A DNA stretch of 64,000 nucleotides, taken from NCBI RefSeq assembly GCF_006715725.1, contig NZ_VFNU01000001.1:5270001-5334000 (forward strand), read 5' to 3'. Position numbers and translations under genes: made by a program. The stretch is from Nocardioides sp. SLBN-35. Its GTDB lineage: Bacteria > Actinomycetota > Actinomycetes > Propionibacteriales > Nocardioidaceae. The notes under the pieces are model-generated. The model had not been told where the DNA came from and made no database searches. It worked only from the letters and a program-made list of their open reading frames with translations. Below, one piece after another: positions 41,354-49,355 of this stretch (within the stretch, counting starts at the first letter, position 1; each line of letters begins with the position of its first letter).

Positions 41354-43525
41354 TTACGTATGCCGATGCCCTCCCTGGACCAGCACCCGGTCCGTCGAGG
41401 TGGGCGGTACGTCGCCGCCCTCGCGGAACCCGTGCCGCTCCCACCAGCGGGCGAGCGGGGCCGGCGCCCACCAGTTCCAGCGGCCGAGGAGCTTCATGGT
41501 GGCCGGGACCAGCAGCGCGCGCACGACGGTCGCGTCGACCAGGATCGCGACCAGCATGCCGAGGCCGAGCATCTTCATGAACACGACGCCGCTGAGGCTG
41601 AACGCACCGATCACGACGGCGAGCAGGAGCGCGGCGCTGGTGATGATCCGGCCGGTCTTCTGCACGCCGGTCTGGACGGCGAGGTCGTTGTCGCCGGTCG
41701 CGTCCCACTGCTCGCGGACCCGGGAGAGGAGGAACACCTCGTAGTCCATCGACAGGCCGAACAGCACCGCGAGCATCACGATCGGGTTGGTGAGGTCGAG
41801 GAAGCCCTGGGGCGTGAAGCCGAGCAGGTCGGCGAGGTGGCCGTCGCTGAAGATCCACGTCACCACGCCGAACGAGGCGGTGATCGAGAAGCCGTTCATC
41901 AGCACCGCCTTCAGCGGCAGCACCACCGAGCCGAACGCCAGGAACAGCAGCACCAGCATCACGCCGACGACGATCAGTCCCATCAGCGGCAGGTGGTCGC
42001 CGACCGAGCCCGCGAGGTCGACGGTGTCGGCGGTCAGGCCGCCGACGAGGGCCTCGGACCCGTCCGGCGCGGCCACGGCGCGCAGGTCGCGGACCACCTG
42101 CTGGGAGTGGTCGGTCTGGCTGTTGCCCTCCCACGCGGCGCGCAGCAGCGTGGTCTCGCCCTCGCTCGCCACCGGCCGGACGTCGACGACCCCGTCGACC
42201 GGCTCCAGGGCCTGCGTGTACGACGCCATGCCTGCCTCGTCGGCACCGCTCACCAAGATGTTGGCGGTCGAGCGCTCCGGGCCGAAGTCGCTGTTGAGGC
42301 GTTCGGAGGCCAGGTGGGACGGGGTGTCCGAGGGCAGCACGCGGTAGTCGACGCTGCCCCACTTCACGCCGAGGAAGGGCGAGGCCACGGCGAGCAGGAC
42401 CACCACGACGGCGGTGGCGACGACGACCGGACGCCGCATCACGGCGCGGGCCAGCCGGGCCCAAGCGCCGTGGCCGGTCTCGACCGGCGTCGCCCGCTGC
42501 AGGAACGGGATCCGGATCGCGTCGATCCGGGTGCCGAGCAGCGCCAGCACCGCGGGCAGCACGGTGAGCGCGGCCACCATCGCGATCAGCACGGCCGCGA
42601 TGCCGCCGTACCCGATCGACTTGAGGAACGTCTGCGGGAACACCAGCAGCGAGCTCATCGCCGCGGCGACGGTCAGGGCCGAGAACGCGACGGTGCGACC
42701 GGCGGTGGCCATGGTGCGCACCACGGCTCCGCGGGTGTCGTCGGGGTCGCGGGCGATCTCCTCGCGGAACCGGGAGACCACGAAGAGGGCGTAGTCGATC
42801 GCCAGGCCGAGCCCGAGCAGGGTGATGATGTTGGGCGCGAAGATCGACACGTCGACCAGGTGGTTGAGACCGGCGATCGTCGCCCGGGCACCGAGGACCG
42901 CGACCAGGCCGACCAGGAGCGGCATCAGGGCCGCGACGACGCTGCGGAAGATGATGAGCGACAGGATCAGCACGATCGGCATCGACACCAGCTCGGCGCG
43001 GAGCAGGTCGGACTTCGTCTCCTCGTTGACGTCGGTGTAGACGGCGTACGGGCCGGCGAGCTCGGTGTGCAGCGAGCTCTTCTCGACGGCCGGGCGCATC
43101 TCGTCGAAGGAGTCGATGAAGTCGTTCTGGCTGTCCCCGGCGAGGGAGACGTAGACCGCGGTCGCGTGACCGTCCTTGCTGACCATGGCCGGGTCCTGGA
43201 CGTCGTACCAGGTGAGCACCGAGACCACGCTGTCCTGCGGGATGGCCGCGACCGTGCGCTGCACCTCGGCCTGGAACGACGGGTCCGCGGCCTCCTCCTC
43301 GTCGCTGGAGAAGATCACGACGGCGTCGATCGAGCGGTTCCCGAAGGTGGAGCGCTCGAGCGCGAGCTCGCGGGCCGACTCCGTGCCGGGGTCGTCGAAG
43401 CCACCGGCGGACAGCTTGTCCTCCAGCCCGACACCCGCGACCGCAGCGAGCGCGGTCACACCGAGCCCGACCAGCAGCACCGCGACCGCACGGCGCACGA
43501 CCAGGGCGCCCCATCGCTCGATCAT
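41354..43525 (-). CDS. MMPL-family RND transporter
   Basis: A 723-residue membrane protein with 12 predicted membrane segments in two MMPL halves separated by large extracytoplasmic loops (about 35-165 and 370-500). Signatures are LGLGLAIDYALFVVSRFREE and, in the second half, LFGLSMDYEVFLLSRVREQW, with the energy-coupling Asp in each. Related proteins export lipids or drugs by proton antiport. ATG at 43525 with GGGAGGAG. Divergent from a TetR gene with an operator between them. Confidence 0.94.
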   Translation of the reverse strand: MIERWGALVVRRAVAVLLVGLGVTALAAVAGVGLEDKLSAGGFDDPGTESARELALERSTFGNRSIDAVVIFSSDEEEAADPSFQAEVQRTVAAIPQDSVVSVLTWYDVQDPAMVSKDGHATAVYVSLAGDSQNDFIDSFDEMRPAVEKSSLHTELAGPYAVYTDVNEETKSDLLRAELVSMPIVLILSLIIFRSVVAALMPLLVGLVAVLGARATIAGLNHLVDVSIFAPNIITLLGLGLAIDYALFVVSRFREEIARDPDDTRGAVVRTMATAGRTVAFSALTVAAAMSSLLVFPQTFLKSIGYGGIAAVLIAMVAALTVLPAVLALLGTRIDAIRIPFLQRATPVETGHGAWARLARAVMRRPVVVATAVVVVLLAVASPFLGVKWGSVDYRVLPSDTPSHLASERLNSDFGPERSTANILVSGADEAGMASYTQALEPVDGVVDVRPVASEGETTLLRAAWEGNSQTDHSQQVVRDLRAVAAPDGSEALVGGLTADTVDLAGSVGDHLPLMGLIVVGVMLVLLFLAFGSVVLPLKAVLMNGFSITASFGVVTWIFSDGHLADLLGFTPQGFLDLTNPIVMLAVLFGLSMDYEVFLLSRVREQWDATGDNDLAVQTGVQKTGRIITSAALLLAVVIGAFSLSGVVFMKMLGLGMLVAILVDATVVRALLVPATMKLLGRWNWWAPAPLARWWERHGFREGGDVPPTSTDRVLVQGGHRHT

Positions 43526-43567
43526 GTCGACTCCTCCCGGAGGCCAGCGTGAACCTCTATCAGTCTC

Positions 43568-43618
43568 GTGAACACTGTTAACCGTAAACGGTGTAAACTT
43601 TCGTCGTCAAGTGTTCAC
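43568..43618. promoter_or_regulatory. MMPL/TetR divergent operator-promoter region
   Basis: GTGAACACT (43568-43576) and AGTGTTCAC (43610-43618) form a perfect 9-bp inverted repeat around 33 bp rich in GTTAAC/GTTTAC half-sites. On the minus strand TTGACG (43605-43610) and TACGGT (43581-43586), 18 bp apart, would be the MMPL promoter, so repressor binding would cover it. Confidence 0.55.
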
Positions 43619-43649
43619 CCCGGTGATCCGGGCCATCTCGAGGAGTCCT

Positions 43650-44408
43650 GTGCCGCACCTCCGCGCACCCAGCCGCCGGGAACGTCAGCGTGAGGCGACC
43701 TACGACGAGATCGTCGAGGTCGCCGCCCGCCTGCTCGACGAGGGAGCGGACCTGTCGTTGCGGGCGGTCGCCGCGGGGATGGGGATGACCGCACCAGCGC
43801 TGTACAGGTACGTCGCGAGCTATCAGCAGCTCGTCGACCTCGTCGCCTTCGAGCTCGACAAGGCGGCGACTGCCGAATGGGCCGAGGCCGCCGCCCGGTT
43901 CCCGGAGGACGACCCGGCCGCACGCCTGGCCGTGGCCTGTGCGCGCTTCCGGCAGTGGGCGCTGGCGAAGCCGCGGGAGTTCGCCCTCGTGTTCGCCAAC
44001 CCGGTCGCCGAGGCCGACACCGATCGCCGCGACCTGCTCACCCTGTCGACGTCGGGCCACTACTTCACCGACCTGCTGTGGCAGATCTGGGAGCTCTACC
44101 AGTTCCCGTACCCGGCCCTCGACGACCTCGACCCGGTCATCCGCGACGCCGTGCTCGACCCGCTGATCCCGGCCAAGGCCGACCACATCCCGCCCGAGGA
44201 ACGTGGCCTGCTGTGGATCTACATGCGGGCGTGGTCGGCGCTGTACGGCGTCGTCACGCTCGAGTCGACCGGCCACTGCGACCCGCGGGTCATCGAGTCC
44301 GGGCAGCTCTTCCGCGCCACCCTGCTCGACTGGCTCGAGCCCCTCGGGCTGCGCCACGAGCGCGACCGGATCACCACGATCCTCGACGAGGAGCTCGCCC
44401 GCGCCTGA
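43650..44408 (+). CDS. TetR-family transcriptional regulator
   Basis: A 252-residue regulator with an N-terminal helix-turn-helix (EIVEVAARLLDEGADLSLRA, GMTAPALYRYVASYQQLVDL) and a large ligand-binding region of the TetR_C_33/WHG type (FALVFANPVAEADTDR, GLLWIYMRAWSALYGVVTLE). The GTG at 43650 has GAGGAG 6 nt upstream, better than the GTG at 43611, which lies inside the inverted repeat. Most likely represses the divergent MMPL exporter and itself. Confidence 0.9.
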   Translation: MPHLRAPSRRERQREATYDEIVEVAARLLDEGADLSLRAVAAGMGMTAPALYRYVASYQQLVDLVAFELDKAATAEWAEAAARFPEDDPAARLAVACARFRQWALAKPREFALVFANPVAEADTDRRDLLTLSTSGHYFTDLLWQIWELYQFPYPALDDLDPVIRDAVLDPLIPAKADHIPPEERGLLWIYMRAWSALYGVVTLESTGHCDPRVIESGQLFRATLLDWLEPLGLRHERDRITTILDEELARA

Positions 44409-44420
44409 CCGGGGAGTGAC

Positions 44421-45638
44421 TCAGCTGAGCCGCTCGAGGACCATGGCCATGCCCTGGCCACCACCCACGCACATCGACTCGACACCGAACTGCTTGTCGT
44501 GCCACTGCAGCGAGTTGATCAGCGTCGCGGTGATCCGCGCTCCCGTCATGCCGAACGGGTGACCGACCGCGATCGCACCACCGTTGACGTTGAGCTTGTC
44601 GACGTCGATCCCGAGCTGCTGCGCCGATCCCAGCGACTGCACCGCGAACGCCTCGTTGATCTCGAACAGGTCGATGTCACCCAACGACATGCCGGCGTTC
44701 TTCAGCGCGGCGGGGATCGCCTCGACCGGGCCGAGGCCCATGATCTCGGGCGAGAGTCCGGTCACCGCGGTCGACACGATCCGCGCGAGCGGGGTCAGGC
44801 CCAGCTCCTTGGCACGGGTGTCGGACATGATCACCAGCGCCGCGGCGCCGTCGTTGAGCGGGCATGCATTGCCCGCCGTCACCGTCCCGTCGGGGCGGAA
44901 CACCGGCTTGAGACCGGAGACCGCCTCCAGCGTCGTACCGGCACGGGGGCCGTCGTCCGCGGTGACGGTCGTGCCGTCGGGCAGGGTGACCGGGGTGATC
45001 TCGCGGGCCCAGAAGCCCTCACCGATCCGCTGCTCGGTGAGGTTCTGGCTGCGGACCGCGAACACGTCCTGCTCCTCGCGCGACATGCCGAGGACCTGCG
45101 CGACGTTCTCGGCGGTCTGGCCCATCGCGATGTAGAGGTCCGGCAGCTCACCGGAGGTGCGCGGGTCGACCCACGTCTCCGCGCCGCCCTGGGCCCGCTT
45201 GTCGGTCACCGCCTGCGCGTCGGCGAACGCGGGGTTCTGGCCCTCGGGGTTGTCCGACCAGCCGTTGAAGAACCGGCTCACGGTCTCCACGCCGGCGGAG
45301 ATGAACGCGTCGCCCTCGCCGGCCTTGATCGCGTGGAACGCCATCCGGGTGGTCTGCAGCGACGACGAGCAGTAGCGGTTGACCGTCACGCCGGGCAGGC
45401 GGTCCATCCCGGACAGCACGGCGACCGCGCGGCCCAGGTTGTTGCCCGCCTCACCGGCCGGCTGGCCCACACCGAGGATCAGGTCGGTGATCTCGGCCGG
45501 GTCCAGGCCGGGCACCTTCGCCAGCGCGGCCTGCACCATCTGCACGGCCAGCTCGTCGGGACGCATGTCCTTCAGCGAGCCCTTGCCGGCACGGCCGATC
45601 GGCGAGCGGGCGGTCGAGACGATGACGGCTTCGGGCAT
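44421..45638 (-). CDS. Acetyl-CoA C-acetyltransferase (thiolase)
   Basis: A 405-residue thiolase with acylation Cys90 in VNRYCSSSLQTT, His360 in AVGHPFGMTGAR and Cys390 in ESMCVGGGQGMAM. All three catalytic residues are intact. It converts acetoacyl-CoA plus CoA to two acyl-CoA or the reverse; substrate chain length cannot be read from sequence. Same strand as and 14 bp downstream of the LysR gene. Confidence 0.95.
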   Translation of the reverse strand: MPEAVIVSTARSPIGRAGKGSLKDMRPDELAVQMVQAALAKVPGLDPAEITDLILGVGQPAGEAGNNLGRAVAVLSGMDRLPGVTVNRYCSSSLQTTRMAFHAIKAGEGDAFISAGVETVSRFFNGWSDNPEGQNPAFADAQAVTDKRAQGGAETWVDPRTSGELPDLYIAMGQTAENVAQVLGMSREEQDVFAVRSQNLTEQRIGEGFWAREITPVTLPDGTTVTADDGPRAGTTLEAVSGLKPVFRPDGTVTAGNACPLNDGAAALVIMSDTRAKELGLTPLARIVSTAVTGLSPEIMGLGPVEAIPAALKNAGMSLGDIDLFEINEAFAVQSLGSAQQLGIDVDKLNVNGGAIAVGHPFGMTGARITATLINSLQWHDKQFGVESMCVGGGQGMAMVLERLS

Positions 45639-45652
45639 GACGACTCCTCGGG

Positions 45653-46573
45653 TCAGGGGTGGTGCGGCCGGGCGAAAGCCTGATCGGCGCTCTCGAGCAA
45701 GCGTACGGCGGCGGCCGACAGTCTCGCCTCGGCCGACCAGATCGCGGTGAGCGGGCGCAGCAGGAAGACCCCGTCGAGCGGTACGGCGCGCAGCTCGCCG
45801 AGCTCGAGGTCGGCCTCGAGCGCCCGCTCCGACAGCGCGACCGGGCCCATCCCGGCGATGGCCGCGTGGGTGAGGCCGTTGTTGGACGCCATCACGAGAC
45901 CCGGGACCAGGGTGTGGCCCTCACGCTCCAGTGCCTCCTCCAGGGTGACCCGGGTGCCGGAGCCCTCCTCGCGCACCAGGACGCCCCCGACGGCGAGCTC
46001 GGCCGCACCGACCGGCTCGGTCCGGTCGGCCCACGGGTGACCGGGTGCGACGGCGACCACGAGCCGGTCGGCGCCGACCTGCTGGTGGCGCAGCCCGTCG
46101 GGCACCGTCGGCACCTCGACGAACCCCAGCTCGGCCGCGCCGGTGCGGACCAGTCGCTCGACCTCGGTGGAGTTGGCGACGCTCAGCGAGACCTGCAGGT
46201 CGGGCGCTCCGGCGTGCAACCGCGCCAGCCAGGCCGGTGCGTAGTGCTCGGCGATGGTCATCGACACGGCCGCGCGGACGACCAGCTCGCCCTCGGCGCG
46301 CAGCGTGGCGACGGACCGGGTGAACCGCTCGGCGGCATCGAGCAGCTCACCGGCCCAGTCGACGACCAGCCTGCCGTGCGGGGTCAGCGTCGTGCCCTGC
46401 TTGGTGCGGCGCAGCAAGGTCACGCCGAGCCGGCGTTCGAGCGCGAGCATCCGCCGCGACACGCTCGGCTGCGAGAGCCGCAGCTCCTGCGCGGCCTGGC
46501 CGATGCTCCCGGTCCGCGCCACGAGGGCGAGCACCTCGAGGTCGTCGAGGTCCGGTCGTCGGGTGGTGCTCAT
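45653..46573 (-). CDS. LysR-family transcriptional regulator
   Basis: A 306-residue LysR protein. Winged helix at 10-70 (LALVARTGSIGQAAQELRLS, QPSVSRRMLALERRLGVTLL) and a periplasmic-binding-protein-like effector domain. Divergent from a YeiH-family gene across 71 bp, the arrangement of YeiE/CysB-like regulators with YeiH, so it likely regulates that gene in response to sulfur or another small anion. Confidence 0.92.
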   Translation of the reverse strand: MSTTRRPDLDDLEVLALVARTGSIGQAAQELRLSQPSVSRRMLALERRLGVTLLRRTKQGTTLTPHGRLVVDWAGELLDAAERFTRSVATLRAEGELVVRAAVSMTIAEHYAPAWLARLHAGAPDLQVSLSVANSTEVERLVRTGAAELGFVEVPTVPDGLRHQQVGADRLVVAVAPGHPWADRTEPVGAAELAVGGVLVREEGSGTRVTLEEALEREGHTLVPGLVMASNNGLTHAAIAGMGPVALSERALEADLELGELRAVPLDGVFLLRPLTAIWSAEARLSAAAVRLLESADQAFARPHHP

Positions 46574-46644
46574 GCGTTCTCCGTATGACGTGATGCCCAG
46601 CTGCTCACTACCGAAGCCTGCCCCACGCCACGAGGGTTGGGCAC

Positions 46645-47676
46645 ATGGCCACGAGAACCGCTCCGGTCCCTACGAGGACGAGCGCCCGGCGTACGCAGCG
46701 ATCCGTGCTGCTGCCGGGCCTGGTCCTGACGGGCGGTGGGGTGGTCGTGGCGTACGCCGGCCACCACCTCCTGCCGTCGGTGGGCGTGCTGACCTGGGCT
46801 GTGCTCATCGGCGCGGTGGTCGCGAACCTCGACCTGATCCCGATCGCGACCCAGCCGGGTCTGCGGATCGCGGTCAGGAAGCTGCTCCGTGCCGGCGTCG
46901 TGCTGCTCGGGTTCTCGCTGTCGCTGACCGCGATCGGCGCCCTCGGCACTCCGGTGATCGCACTGGTCGTGACGACGCTGGTCAGCACGCTGGTCCTCAC
47001 CTGGTGGCTCGGCCTGAGGATGAAGGTCGGGCCCGCCCGCAGCCTGCTCATCGCCACCGGCTTCTCGATCTGCGGCGCCTCGGCGATCGCCGGCATGGAG
47101 CGTACCGCCGACGGCGACGAGGACGACGTCGCGACCGCGATCACCATGGTGACGATCTGCGGCACCCTCGCGATGATCGCGATCCCCCTGCTGCAGGCGC
47201 CTCTCGGCCTCTCGGACCGCCAGCTCGGCATCTGGGCCGGCGCCAGCGTGCACGAGGTCGGCCAGGTCGTCGCCGCTGCCGGACCTGCCGGCGCGACCGC
47301 GGTCGCGCTGGCCGTCGTGGTCAAGCTGACCCGGGTCCTGCTGCTCGCTCCGGTCGTGGCCGTGGTGAGCGCGACCCGGCGTCGTACCCGGCCGGCCGAC
47401 GCCGCCACGGGCGGCCGTCCCCCGATCGTGCCGCTGTTCGTGCTCGGCTTCCTGGCCTGCGTGCTGCTGCGCACCACCGGGATCGTGCCGGCCGGGGTGC
47501 TCGACGTGATCAGCACGCTGCAGACGATCACGCTCGCCGCCGCGCTGTTCGCGCTCGGCACCGGCGTCCACCTCGGCAAGCTGCTGCACAGCGGCGGCCG
47601 CACGCTCGCGCTGGGCATGGTGTCGACGCTGGTCGTCGCGTCGGTGTCGCTGGTCGGCGTGCTGGCGATCGCCTGA
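46645..47676 (+). CDS. YeiH-family (UPF0324) putative anion exporter
   Basis: A 343-residue membrane protein with about ten membrane segments. Conserved stretches are LLRAGVVLLGFSLSLTAIGA, IATGFSICGASAIAGM and WAGASVHEVGQVVAAAG. Family members are proposed sulfate/sulfite or C4-sulfonate exporters; the exact substrate is unproven. Divergent LysR regulator. Confidence 0.92.
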   Translation: MATRTAPVPTRTSARRTQRSVLLPGLVLTGGGVVVAYAGHHLLPSVGVLTWAVLIGAVVANLDLIPIATQPGLRIAVRKLLRAGVVLLGFSLSLTAIGALGTPVIALVVTTLVSTLVLTWWLGLRMKVGPARSLLIATGFSICGASAIAGMERTADGDEDDVATAITMVTICGTLAMIAIPLLQAPLGLSDRQLGIWAGASVHEVGQVVAAAGPAGATAVALAVVVKLTRVLLLAPVVAVVSATRRRTRPADAATGGRPPIVPLFVLGFLACVLLRTTGIVPAGVLDVISTLQTITLAAALFALGTGVHLGKLLHSGGRTLALGMVSTLVVASVSLVGVLAIA

Positions 47677-47711
47677 CGTCTCGCGCGACCGGTTCCGGGT
47701 ACCGCTCGGCC

Positions 47712-47960
47712 ATGAACTCCTCGCTCGCTCCCACGGCGCTGACGACGCTCACCCAGAAGGCAGCCGCCGTCGACCCGGCCGTTGCGTACTGGACGACGGC
47801 CATGGACTCGGTCCGCGAGGAGGAGCGCCGGCGCAGGGGCGTGGTCCTGCCGGTCGCCCTGCACGTCACCGCTGCGCTCGGCGCGGCCGTCGCCGGCTAC
47901 CTCGGCGGCCACGTGGTGGGGGCCCGGAGCCTCGGCCGGGCCCACCACCACGGGCGGTGA
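47712..47960 (+). CDS. Small single-span membrane protein of unknown function
   Basis: An 82-residue protein with very strong third-position GC. N-terminal soluble part (SLAPTALTTLTQKAAAVDPA), a basic cluster EEERRRRG, one membrane helix (about 46-68; LPVALHVTAALGAAVAGYLG) and a His-rich tail (RAHHHGR). 35 bp after the YeiH gene on the same strand, so it may be co-transcribed. Confidence 0.65.
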   Translation: MNSSLAPTALTTLTQKAAAVDPAVAYWTTAMDSVREEERRRRGVVLPVALHVTAALGAAVAGYLGGHVVGARSLGRAHHHGR

Positions 47961-47969
47961 CCTGCAGGG

Positions 47970-48442
47970 TCACTTCACGCGGAGCAGCCCCACGTTGAAG
48001 TCCTGCTGGGTCGGGGAGAAGGGGATGTCCGCCACCCGGCCGTCGGAGATCACGTTGATCGACGGGTACGCGACGTAGAGCAGCGCGTGGTCGGCGAGGA
48101 CCTGGTTCTGCACCTTGGTGAACGACTCGCACGCCTTGTCCGGGTCGGTCTCCTTCAGGCCCTCCTCGAGCCACTGGTCGACCTGGGGGTTGGCGTCCCA
48201 GGTGAAGTTGGTGAAGCCGGCGTTCTTCGAGCCGTACTCGCGGGCCAGCTGCGGACCGGCCTCCGGGTACGACGAGAAGTCCCACGCGAGGGCGATGTCG
48301 GGCATCGTCGACTGCTTGGAGACCCGCTGGGCGTACTGCGGGAAGGTGACGGCCTGGAGCTCGCCCGTGAGCCCGATCTGCTTGAGCGAGTCCTGCAGGA
48401 GAGTGCCGGCGACGTTGAACTCGTCGACGGTGGGCTGGCCTG
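47970..48442 (-). pseudogene. Truncated peptide/nickel-type ABC substrate-binding protein
   Basis: Only about 157 C-terminal residues remain of a family 5 extracellular solute-binding protein, usually over 500. The remnant reads FNVAGTLLQDSLKQIGL, VTFPQYAQRVSKQSTMPDIA, DANPQVDQWLEEGLKETD and ends PTQQDFNVGLLRVK. Homology stops abruptly near 48442, where opposite-strand PucR-like sequence begins, and no N-terminus or other transporter genes are present. It marks a deletion or insertion breakpoint. Confidence 0.75.
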
Positions 48443-49323
48443 TGGCTCTTCGACGAGCCGCGGGTCTCCGACGAGGACATGGCCACGGCGGCCGCCGCGG
48501 TCGACCTCCTGGTTCCGCTACTCGGGTCCGACGACCACGTCATACGCGACCGGGTCGAGGACCTCCAGCGCCTGCTGTCCCGGGCCACCCAGGCGTCGTC
48601 GTCCATCGAGGCGGTCCAGGAGGCCGTCCAGCTCGGCTACCTCGACGGGCGGGCCGGCCTCCACGTGCACGTCATGGCGCTGCAGCAGCCCAAGCGCCGC
48701 ACCCGGATCACCGCCACCGACGGCAAGGGCCTGCAGTTCGAGCTGGCCCGCCGCCAGCTCGGCCTGGCCTTCCTCACCCACGTCGAGGACAACGTCCTGG
48801 TCACCGTGTCCAACCACGTCTCGGCCCGCGACAGTCGTGACTTCGAGGCCACCCTGGTCCGCGCCGGCGAGGCGGTCGGCCTCGAGCTCGCCTCAGGCGG
48901 CTCCGCCACCACTGCCGCCCCACGGACCTCGAGGACGCCCTCGGCCACGCGCGTTTCGCCGCCGAGCTCTCCGTGCTCCAGCCGGGGAGGGCGAGCACGA
49001 TGGCGTGGGAGGACCTCGGCTCCTGGCGCCTCCTCCACGGCCGCAGCCCCTCGCCCCAGACCGTCGTCGAGCTGAGCCCCGAGGCCGAGACCCTGCTCTC
49101 CGAGGGCACGCCCCAGCACTAGCAGACCGCGCTCGCCTACCTCGACTCCGGACGCCGCGTCCCCGTCGCCTGCGACCAGCTGACCATCCACCGCGCCACG
49201 CTCTAATACCGACTCGACCGGGTCCGCGAGCTGATCGGCGCCGACGCGCTCGACGACGGCTGGCGCTCGACCTCGCTGCACCTCGCGTTGAAGCTGCACG
49301 CGTTGCTGGTGCAGTCGCGCTGA
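48443..49323 (+). pseudogene. PucR/CdaR-family regulator remnant
   Basis: The first part (WLFDEPRVSDEDMATAAAAV to about LELASGGSATT) and the last part (DLEDALGHARFAAELSVLQP onwards, ending in a PucR C-terminal helix-turn-helix, YRLDRVRELIGADALDDGW) are in different frames, with a shift near 48910-48930. The second part has in-frame stops TAG at 49120 and TAA at 49204; the TAA falls in the usual TLRYRL motif. It also lacks a proper start at the 48442/48443 junction. Clearly inactive. Confidence 0.75.
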
Positions 49324-49355
49324 GTCCTCAGGCGTTCGACAAATGCGTCGACCAC

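Noticed and set aside
37542..41744. A 1400-codon plus-strand open frame across kinase and regulator genes
   Set aside because: It overlaps four well-supported genes in other frames, is Arg/Pro/Gly biased and has no domain.
43611..43649. Upstream GTG start for the TetR gene
   Set aside because: It would fall inside the inverted repeat and lacks a ribosome site; the GTG at 43650 has GAGGAG.
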